Assembly: GCA_964006375.1 (NCBI GenBank) | Contig: OZ023266.1 | Coordinates: 160,335,292-160,399,291 of the forward strand | Direction of reading: 5' to 3' | DNA: 64,000 nt | Source: Tillus elongatus | Lineage: Eukaryota > Arthropoda > Insecta > Coleoptera > Cleridae | Shown here: piece after piece, positions 56,100 to 64,000 of the stretch | Position numbering within the stretch: position 1 is the first letter of the stretch | Layout of the letters: each line of letters opens with the position of its first letter | Program-made: the position numbers and the translations under genes | The notes under the pieces: generated by a model | Told to the model about the DNA's origin: nothing | Database searches by the model: none | Seen by the model: only the letters and a program-made list of their open reading frames with translations

Positions 56100-56264
56100 A
56101 AATTCCTGATATTGTATAGTTCGAGCGCATCACTCAGATATAAGCCAGTGCGCTAGACGGGGTGAGCTACCTCTAGGTTGTCCCCTGTGGGTCCGGGGAC
56201 TAACTAAAAGAATAGGCCCAAGGTAACTCCTGTCTGTCGTAAAAGGCGACTAATTGGAATCAAA
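56100..56264. other. GC-rich lead-in to the satellite array
   Basis: 'gggtccggggactaactaaa', 'aataggcccaaggtaactcc' and 'gtcgtaaaaggcgactaatt' precede the first unit. Not a repeat unit itself and not recognised. Confidence 0.4.
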
Positions 56265-57600
56265 CACTGGCGGGGGTCTTGTCCATGTGGGCCTAGAGGG
56301 AGGCGGATATCTCTGGGGAGTGATGTACACCCGGATTTTGAGGCCTCCCCTCTGGGCTTAGAAATGGATGGTTGCCCGCGCTTGGTTGTTACTCGGGAGC
56401 GGGGTTCCGGATGGGTGCCGCCTTGTGTTGAGTGCTGGCGGGTGTCGTGTGTCTAGACGACCCGGAGGGGGTTGACAACTCTGATGAGTGGTAAACACCC
56501 GGAGTTTGGGGCCCCCACTGTGTGCTTCGGAACGGACGGACGACCTCGCTTGTGCGATGCTCGGGAGCGGGGCTCGATGGGATGTCGCCTTGAGTCTAGC
56601 ACTGGTGGGTGTCGGGTCTAGATGAACCCGGAGGAGAGTTGAGATCTTTAGGGGTGGAATAAAACTAAGGGTTGAGGCCTCTTCTGTGAGCTTCGAAACG
56701 GACAAACGACCTCACTTGGATGCTGCTCGGATGCAGGACTTCATGATACTGAACCGAGTCAAACACTGACGGATGTCTGGTCCAGACGAACTCGGAGAGA
56801 GGTTATCTCTCTTTGAGCTTTGTCTGTCAAACAAAGTTTCACCTCGCAGGTGTCTCTCCTGTCGGAAGCTCGATTTGTTGGGTGAAATTTAAGCTAACGC
56901 TGGCAGGTGTTGGACCTGGACGAACCCAGAGGTGGCTGGGGTCTCTAGGGGTGGATTACACCTGGAGATTTGGGCCTACTCTGTGAGCATCGATACAGGC
57001 TAACGACCCTGCCTGGATGCTACTCGAGGGCGGGACTTCATGATACCGCCTTGAGTCAATGAAACACTGGCGGGGGTCTGGTTCAGGTGAGGCTGGGGGG
57101 AGGCAGACATCTCTGGGGAGATGACAATTGGCCTCACTTGGTTGTTACTCGGGAGCAGGGTTCCAGATGATACCGCCCTGGATTGAGCCCTGGCGTGTGT
57201 CGTGTGCCCAGACGTCCCGGGGGGCTCTGATCTCTGATGAGTGGTAAACACCCGGAGTTTGGAGCCCATACTGTGTGCTACGAAACGGACGGACGGCCTC
57301 GCTGGGGTGATGCTCGGGAGCGGGACTCGATGGGATGTTGCCTTGAGTCTTAACGCTGTTAGGTGTCAGGTTTGGAAGAGCCTGAGGGGAGCTGAGATCT
57401 CTAGGGGTGGATTACACCTGGAGATTAGATGCTGCTCGAGAGCGGGACACCATGATACCGCCTCGAGGCAAACACTGACAGATGTCGGGTCCAGACGAAC
57501 TCGGAGAGAGGTTATCTCTCTTTGAGCTTCGAAACGGGCAAGCGACTTTACTCAGAAGGCAGTACACCTGCTAACCAAACTCTCACCATCAAGAAAAGAT
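56265..57600. repeat. GC-rich satellite array, unit about 166 bp, higher-order pattern
   Basis: Nine unit starts of the form 'ctggcgggtgtc' occur near 56,266, 56,433, 56,600, 56,765, 56,898, 57,064, 57,188, 57,351 and 57,470; spacing is mostly 165-167 with shorter units of about 118-134. Shared blocks: 'gatctctaggggtggattac', 'cttcgaaacggacgaacgac'-like, 'tgctcgggagcgggactc' and 'tgataccgcctt'. Units 6-9 resemble units 1-4 more than their neighbours. Open frames across it on either strand follow the repeat and are not genes. Confidence 0.85.
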
Positions 57601-57659
57601 CGACTCCCTTAGGGAGCTGGAATTGATGGGTGAAATCTAAATAATTAGACGTGAGCCAC

Positions 57660-58230
57660 AATAGACCTAAGGTCGCGGTGGAGGGACTGAAATAGCCCAC
57701 TCACAATCTAATCTCTAATCTCTACCTCTAGGTTCTTAGAATCTACCGCCTCCTAGCTTTGTACGTGCTATACCTAAATAAAACTAGTAGCTAGTAGGTG
57801 AGAGTATAAAAACAAATTCTTGGAAGGATTGTCGGTAATGGCGCTCTTTTCTTTGTACTTTATATCAACGTGAAATAAATAGCAAAATGCAATTTGTAAG
57901 TATTGTTTAAATCTAAAATTCGTAAGAACTAGGGTTTTGCGCTCGCCTATCATAAAAGCTGTGTCTGCGAATTTCCAATAATAACTGCAGAATGTATTGA
58001 AAGGACTGACCGCCAGGTAATTTTATTCCTATCTTAAGTCTCGTAATAAAACATTAAAGGGGATTAGGTCTGATTTATTTACACGCCAGTAGTGTCTAGA
58101 ATTGAAACAATTTGTTTATCTTATTTAGTTTGCTTGTGCTACTTGTGCTTAGTTGCACGCACAGTGAATTTACTTCATCTTGAGACAGTATTAGTATAGA
58201 GTTGTTTTTATTATTTTATACTGTAAAAAA
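57660..58230. other. hAT element 2 leader, no gene seen
   Basis: Returns to AT-rich sequence after the array. No open frame; probably promoter and 5' UTR of the transposase gene. Confidence 0.4.
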
Positions 58231-59942
58231 ATGTGCTCCAAATTGCCAAGCTGGCTACGGCCACACTCAGGATTTTCGGTAGATGGTGACAACGTTTTTT
58301 TGTAAACCATGCGGGAAAGTGGTAAGTTACTTTTTATTTTAAGCAACTGATCTAGCTTCTTTGTTTATCTAACCTTCGCCATTAATCAGCCCAGTATCTA
58401 TTTGCTAAATTTTTCGACACATGATTTTTATAATCGAAAATTATAAAATTCAATCGAAATAAAAAAGTAAATAAAGTATTAAAAAATACCTTGCAGGTCT
58501 TAAAAAATACTGAAATACAAATTAAAAATATACTTCTTTTTTTTACTTAATTCACGAATATTGTATAAAAACAATACTAAATTTATATTTATTCGAAAAA
58601 AATGTAGATGCCTGTAGTAATATTGATTTCTTTTCGAACATATTTGAAGCGCAAGTAAATATCCAATAGACCAAATTTGTAAGACACCTCTGCATCAAAG
58701 AAATTGTGAAAAACGAAATTCAAATAATACATCCCAAGCATCAATACGCGAATGTTTGGGAAACCAAACAAAGAAAGCAGAGGAGGATACCTTTAAATTT
58801 GACTTATGCAAGGCAATGGTTGGTTCTATCATTCCACTGAATAAATTAAATAACACTGTATTCCAGTCATTTTTGGAAAAGCACTGTAAACAGTATATAC
58901 CAGATGAAAGTACTTTGAAAAAAAATATGGTTGAAAAATGCTATTTAGAAACTTTTCACAAGTAATAAGTCTTATAAAAAATAATTTTTGTTACGTTGTA
59001 GTAGATGAAACTTAAAATGTTTGTGGTAGATATATTGCTAATTTAATGATAGGCACCTTAACTGAAATTTCTTCATCTAGACCTTATTTAATTGCAGTCA
59101 AAGAATTAGAAAAAACAAATAATATTACTATAACAAGATTTATTGAAGAGGGTCTGTCAAACGTGTTTTTACCAAATGCTGTTCCAGTTGATGAAGTTTT
59201 ATTACTGCTTACCGATGCTGCTTCATATATGGTCAATGTTGGAATTCATTTAAAAATATTTTATCCCAACTTAATTCATTGTACGTGCCTGGCTCACGGG
59301 TTAAACAGGGTAGCAGAAGAAATTAGATAGCACTTTTCTTTAGTCAATGAATTTATTAATAATGTGAAAAAAGTATTTAACAAAGCTCCTTTAAGAGTTC
59401 AAAGATATAGAGAAGTTCTGCCTGGGGTATCACGCGATGGGAAACCTGGATCAAGACTGCCTTATTTTATTTTGAAGATTTTAGAGAAATTACGGAGGTA
59501 ATGCTTGAATTTGCAGACGAATCAGGTGCGTCAGTGAAACAAGCAAAAAATTATTTTAAAGGACTCCAAGTTGAGCCAGCAATTAGGTTTTATAAGCAGT
59601 AATTACAGAATAGTTACAGAAGCTATAAAAAAATTTCAGCAGCAAAATGTTTTGATAACTGGATCAGTTAAATTAATAGAACATTCCAAAGAAACTATTG
59701 ATAAAGCATATGGGCCTGTTGCAAAACAAATTACCCAAAAATTATCAGAAACACTCACAAAAAATGAGGTTTTTACCAAATTAACGCAGATTTCAAAAGC
59801 CCTAGATGGAGATTTCTTAGACGATTTAAACAATGTAGACCCTACCATATTATCAAGCTTAAAATATGCTCCAATTACCCCAGTCGACGTAGAACAAAGT
59901 TTTTCTTCGTATAAAAACTTACTAACTGAGATAAGGCAATAG
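58231..59942 (+). pseudogene. hAT transposase 2, frameshifted
   Basis: Exon 1 from ATG 58,231: MCSKLPSWLRPHSGFSVDGD, then, with a one-base slip in a T run, CKPCGKV and GTAAGT (donor near 58,321). Exon 2 from about 58,700: FDLCKAMVGSIIPLNKLNNT, EKHCKQYIPDESTLKKNMVE, then ISSSRPYLIAVKELEKTNN and ITITRFIEEGLSNVFLPNAV, LLLLTDAASYMVNVGIHLK, IHCTCLAHGLNRVAEEI (the CxxH...H-type motif), and KYAPITPVDVEQSFSSYKNL as the dimerisation end. It resembles the BED/hAT group of arthropods. At least four breaks. It is more complete than element 1. Confidence 0.8.
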
Positions 59943-59965
59943 ATTGGCGTCCATAAGATATCTAG

Positions 59966-60635
59966 TTGATAGACTGTTTCCCACTGTCGGGGACCAACTT
60001 TAATAACGAGCTCAATGTTATACAGCTAGCAGTAAATAATGAATACCCTGTCGACTCAATAGACAGATTGATAAGAAAAAAGAGCCGTCAGCTCTTGAGA
60101 GAGACAAGTTCCAGTCTCTCCCCAGCCCAATCAGAGAGTCCCTCATATTTTCCTCTTACATATTGTGGCCCAATCACTGCTGCAGTCTCTCGTGTCCTAA
60201 AGAGAGATAATGTCAAGTTCGCATACAGGTCGAGGGATACTGTTAAGAAGATTCTGGTTCATAATAAGGATTCTATTCCTCACCTTAAGAAGTCAGGGGT
60301 ATATTGTCTCACCTGTGGGGACCCCCAATGTAACACTGTTTATATAGGAAGAACGGGAAGGGCACTAGGTACCAGGGTCTCTGAACATCTTAGAAGCAGA
60401 AATAATGTCGATAATACCACTTGTCTTCGGTTGCCACCTCAGAGATAGCGGCCATACCTTTGACAAGGAAAACGACGCTAGAATCCGTCACTCGTCTAGT
60501 TTTGGTATGGAACAGTTTGTCCTGGAGGAAATAGAGATCTACAAGTACATAAATGGCTCCGATAACAATGTTCTTAATGTTTCAAACACCAGCAGCATGA
60601 ACTTTCCTTCCATTTACAGAAACCTTATTGAATAA
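59966..60635 (+). pseudogene. Penelope-like GIY-YIG endonuclease, one frameshift
   Basis: FNNELNVIQLAVNNEYPVD and DRLIRKKSRQLL are the basic linker; PLTYCGPITAAVSRVLKRDN and VKFAYRSRDTVKKILVHNKD follow; SGVYCLTCGDPQCNTVYIGR carries GVY...YIG with a Cys pair between; TGRALGTRVSEHLRSRNN has the conserved Arg. A deletion of about one base near 60,420 shifts the end to another frame: FGCHLRDSGHTFDKENDARI and MEQFVLEEIEIYKYI (catalytic Glu), ending FPSIYRNLIE. RT upstream is missing. Confidence 0.88.
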
Positions 60636-60639
60636 ACTT

Positions 60640-61490
60640 TCAATGTTAGTGGTCTAGCTCCACATAATAAAAGTGCTTCTTATGGTACCAAGTTCAAGAA
60701 TAACCTTCTTTTCACATACAGAAAATCTTAAGTGAATAGAGTTTTATTTGCAGAAACCTGACTGGAACTTTCAATGGTAGTGCTCCGTATGACGTGTGAT
60801 CGATTCTAGCCATAGAGCAAAGATCGGCTGTTTCTTTGGTTCTTTCTCCGTGTCGTTGACATTTTCTCTGCCAGCCGTAGTTCACTTGTCACTTCTGGTT
60901 GTCATGTCACTTATCACTTTCGGTTTGCATTTCTTGAGTTAAATATCTAGAGTTCCATGAGACTCCATTTTGTTCGTTTGATAAAAATTTAAAAAAAAAA
61001 CAAGCGTCTTTTGCATTCATCTTCTGGTTTTTTCAACTGTTGTGATATTTTTGCCTTCCTGTTTTACGCCGTTTCTGTTTGGTATCCTGATGATAATAGA
61101 TGAAAAGCCACACTTTGACAACATTTCATACAGTATCTTTCTGTAATTGAGGCAGGTAATTTGTAAGTATTAACCCAAATGTAGCATCTATTTCCTTCTT
61201 TCCTTCTGAATTTCACATGTTCAGATGTTCTCGGGGAGTTCTGCTCAGCTGTACAGCCTGCTTTGCTTTTATGTTTGTGCTTGTCTGTAGCTTTTTATGT
61301 AATTTGAATAGTTAGAATTTGACTTATTGATTGTGACTTCATAAGATTGTTGTTTATATTTGTAACATAGTTTCTGACAACCACATTTTTACATTCTAGA
61401 TCTAAACCCCTGAAGATGGCACGTTAATGTGTTGAAACGCGTACATTTTGAGAATAAATCAGTTTGTCTGGTAGACAAGCCTTTAATTTC
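60640..61490 (+). other. 3' region of Penelope-like element 2
   Basis: No open frame. Contains the 'ctgaagatggcacgttaatg' to 'gaaacgcgta' motif at 61,411-61,442 that recurs, diverged, at about 9,301-9,335 on the minus strand in element 1. Confidence 0.6.
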
Positions 61491-61499
61491 CTTTAGCCA

Positions 61500-62239
61500 T
61501 GTCAAACCCAGACGTTATGACGTTTAGAAATAATATAAACTTTCCTATACCGAACTGAGTGGGATCTGCGAATATGCAAGATTTAAGAGCCATGAAATCA
61601 AAACTACATTTCTCTATATATTTTTAGTATTGTGTATACATATCCGACAACGGTAGAATCACATGCCGTTTCATGCGTACAATATGTCGTCAAGAGGAAC
61701 AATCCTTCAGTGGATCCCTCCTTTGTAGTAAGCGATTATCTGGAATGCTCTTTTGTGCCGTCCTATTCCGGAGATGTTCGCATGCTTATTTGTAAATGTA
61801 GGGTGAAATTTAATAAATAACCCACCAAACTCATCCACTTAAATACGTCTCCGCAGTGCATGTCTTCTGCACTAAAAGGCGCCCCTCTCTTCAAAATATA
61901 TTGGAACCTGAAATCAATTTGCCCTAAAACACGTTTCCTTTCATCTTGGTAATTATTTGAGCGTTGTGTAAAATACCATTATGGAAGCGTGCCGAGATAT
62001 ACCCCAGGCTTCTGAGATTTCTCTATATAAGCAGAAAATCGTGGAGAGATTTATCGTGCAAACGGAACTCGGCTTTCTGAAAGGTGATAACAAATATAAA
62101 ATATCAGTTCGTGATGAGTCATCAAGTGGAGAGGGTTGAATCAACAGTTGTGCAGGTACGTGTTTTAAATTATTTGCGCATGCTTCCTTTCGAAACATTT
62201 TAAATAACCGCCACTAAAAATGGGTGCTGCTGTCGCTCT
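61500..62239. other. Small unrecognised ORFs
   Basis: A plus-strand frame at 61,981-62,139 (MEACRDIPQASEISLYKQKI, then VERFIVQTELGFLKGDN) of 52 codons and one at 61,632-61,820 (CVQYVVKRNNPSVDPSFVVS). Neither has a known motif. 'ttgtgcaggtacgtg' at about 62,150 would be a good splice donor but is not in frame with them. Confidence 0.25.
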
Positions 62240-62604
<365 letters not shown>

Positions 62605-62649
62605 CCCAACAGTTACAACCAATTACAGGATAAAAGCATACAAAAAAAG

Positions 62650-62897
62650 TCTGCACGCAGCAAGTGCGTTATGGCAGTGAATTTTTATAAAAATGCTTTG
62701 AATATCAAATATGTCTTTTTAATGCAAGCAGTCATCAATTTGGTTACCGATATAACCTATATAGTAGAAACCTTGTGCCATATTTTATAAAAATAACTTA
62801 TTGTTTGAAAACCTACAAACTTTAGGTAAATAGCAAATTGAGTTGTTGAAATTTGAAGCATGAAAATTTGCCACCAAAACGCACTTACTGCGTCTTG
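62650..62897 (+). repeat. MITE-like element, 'GCACGCAG' TIR, internally deleted
   Basis: Starts 'ctgcacgcagcaagtgcgtt' and ends 'aacgcacttactgcgtc'. The middle ('gataacctatatagtagaaa', 'ttgtgcc') matches the full copies but about 60 bp are missing. Confidence 0.75.
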
Positions 62898-63250
62898 CTT
62901 TTTTTTTCTTACAAACATATTTGGATAAAAAATGCAATAAAATAAGGCTGTTCGAAAAAAACTGCAGGGATCACCAACGATTTATGGGCCAGCCGGTGAT
63001 TGCCAAAATAATTTTATAAGATGCAGCTCAAGACACCCTATAATTAACTTATACAATTTTTTCTCTTCTCTTGTATAATAATAATTATATTGAGCTTTAC
63101 CGTAGAAATTCGTCACCCTGTATATATGTAAACATATAAAAACTGTACGTAAGCCCGGATATGGATTCCAGGGGGCCTAGTTTGCGCTTATATGAAGAAA
63201 TTTCTTAAAATTCTAAAGTCGCGGTCTCCTCATTGACGAATTTTTTGTAA
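62898..63250 (-). repeat. Composite repeat, reverse orientation, partial
   Basis: 'gatcaccaacgatttatggg', 'gacaccctataattaactta', 'atattgagctttaccgtaga', then the joint 'tatatatgtaaacatataaa' and module A ('gcgctt...gaagaaatttc', 'gtctcctcattgacgaattt'). Confidence 0.75.
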
Positions 63251-63499
63251 AATTAGCTAAAAATTATGGATCGATAAACCATAAACTTAACTAAAACTAC
63301 CGCCAAAGCATCAGAGAGAAAAAGCTACCCTGTTGCATATCAGCCCTTTTTGTAAAATTTCGATCCTTTATATGTGTGGATAAAACATAACAAACACTGT
63401 TTAATCCACCCACTAACATTAATAAAGGAATAATTTGCACTTGTCGACTGAAACAGATAAACATATAAACAATTTCCATACGGTAAAAGTCAGTTAAAG

Positions 63500-64000
63500 A
63501 GTTTCCTAAAGAATGGAAAAAAGCTAAATTAATTTTAATACCGAAATGCAAAATTGAGGAAATGAAGTTCAGGCCCATATGTTTATTGAACTTAATTAGT
63601 AAAGTTTATGGGGGCTTACTAAGAGACAGGCTTGAGAAAGACATAGAAGAAAGAGGAAGCCTCTCAGATCACCAATTCGGATTCCGTAAGGGCAAATCAA
63701 CCATCCAGGCTGTGGAGAGAGTTGTAGATATAGTTAAAGAACAAACAAACGACAAGTGGGCAGCTCTCGTAACTGTTGATGGGATAAAATTATGCTAAAC
63801 CTGGAAGCAAGGGGTATAGAAGATTATCTGTTAGAGACCATTGATAACTACTTAGAAGATAGATTCCTGCAGATAGATGAAAATGTCTGCCAGGAAATTA
63901 CAACGGGTGTGCCACATAGGTCGGTCCTGGGACCCAGCCTGTGGAATATATTATATGCTGGAATGCTAAACGTACTAACACCAGAAGGGGTGACCACGCT
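63500..64000 (+). pseudogene. R1-type non-LTR reverse transcriptase, broken, continues past window
   Basis: FPKEWKKAKLILIPKCKIEE and FRPICLLNLISKVYGGLL start the palm; DHQFGFRKGKSTIQAVERVV follows. AALVTVD is then joined straight to GIKLCLTLEARGIEDYL in a shifted frame: the segment that should hold motif A (D...F) is deleted. The rest reads EITTGVPHRSVLGPSLWNIL, with Gln of PQGS changed to His. Inactive. YADD would lie beyond the window. Confidence 0.8.

Larger units (their letters stand above)
55878..59945 (+). mobile_element. hAT-type element 2 with a GC-rich array in its leader
   Basis: Starts CAGGACTCGG, the form of a hAT terminus, followed by four TTGCATATTT-type subterminal motifs at 55,896-55,990. 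The transposase begins at 58,231 and its C-terminus is cut near 59,945 by a Penelope-like element, so the right end is not seen. The leader is about 2.35 kb, against about 0.5 kb in element 1; the extra length is the satellite array. Confidence 0.65.
59945..61490 (+). mobile_element. Penelope-like element 2, 5'-truncated
   Basis: Begins inside the sequence that links RT to endonuclease ('RLASIRYLVDRL') and runs through GIY-YIG to a long 3' region. That region ends in CCTGAAGATGGC...GAAACGCGTAC and 'gtctggtagacaagccttta', matching the 3' region of element 1. The element joins the hAT transposase at its C-terminus. Confidence 0.8.

Noticed and set aside
56358..57525. Open frames of 89-115 codons in the GC-rich array
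   Set aside because: Repetitive products follow the satellite unit; frames are not kept between units.

Overview
The window is eukaryotic, AT-rich, intron-containing and almost entirely transposon-derived. The mix suggests an insect or other arthropod: I-group, CR1/Jockey-type and R1-type non-LTR retrotransposons, Ty3/gypsy LTR elements, Penelope-like elements with a GIY-YIG domain, Tc1/mariner elements with long terminal inverted repeats (TIRs), BED/hAT transposases, tRNA-headed SINEs, many MITE-like repeats and long TA microsatellites. I cannot name the species. No gene is clearly a functional host gene. Two short ORFs (around 35.85-36.67 kb and 8.73-8.98 kb, minus strand) could be host exons.

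Layout. 0.3-2.0 kb: a decayed non-LTR reverse transcriptase (RT). 3.2-4.2 kb: composite repeat plus MITE. 4.5-8.1 kb: RT fragment, then copy A of a CR1/Jockey-type element (endonuclease plus RT). 9.2-11.6 kb: a 5'-truncated Penelope-like element (minus) abutting half of a mariner-like element. 11.8-15.7 kb: MITEs, minisatellites, TA arrays and a tRNA-like repeat. 15.69-30.76 kb: a giant, almost perfect inverted duplication. Each arm is about 7.5 kb and carries a gypsy pol pseudogene, composite repeats, an endonuclease fragment and a tRNA-like unit; the centre is a TA array. 30.8-31.2 kb: the gypsy gag/protease end, present only beside the right arm. 32.3-35.5 kb: copy B of the CR1/Jockey-type element. 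35.8-36.7 kb: an unknown ORF split by a SINE. 37.8-39.7 kb: a mariner-like element with TIRs of about 0.3 kb between TA arrays. 41-44.6 kb: a nearly intact endonuclease-RT-RNase H element with one in-frame TGA. 44.8-47.5 kb: a mariner-like element with TIRs of about 0.6 kb. 48.5-52.4 kb: a hAT element broken by an internally deleted gypsy element and a SINE. 53.1-54.6 kb: copy C. 54.7-54.9 kb: a SINE with a perfect 13-bp target duplication. 55.9-59.9 kb: a second hAT element with a GC-rich higher-order satellite in its leader. 59.9-61.5 kb: a second Penelope-like element. 62.2-62.6 kb: a TTTA tetranucleotide array. 63.5 kb to the end: an R1-type RT fragment running off the window.

The strongest candidates for follow-up are the 15-kb palindrome and its junctions, the SINE that splits an otherwise open frame exactly at an 11-bp duplication, the higher-order GC-rich array nested in a hAT element, and the family of composite repeats that share TIR modules. 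All calls rest on reading the sequence and on remembered family motifs; no database search was run.
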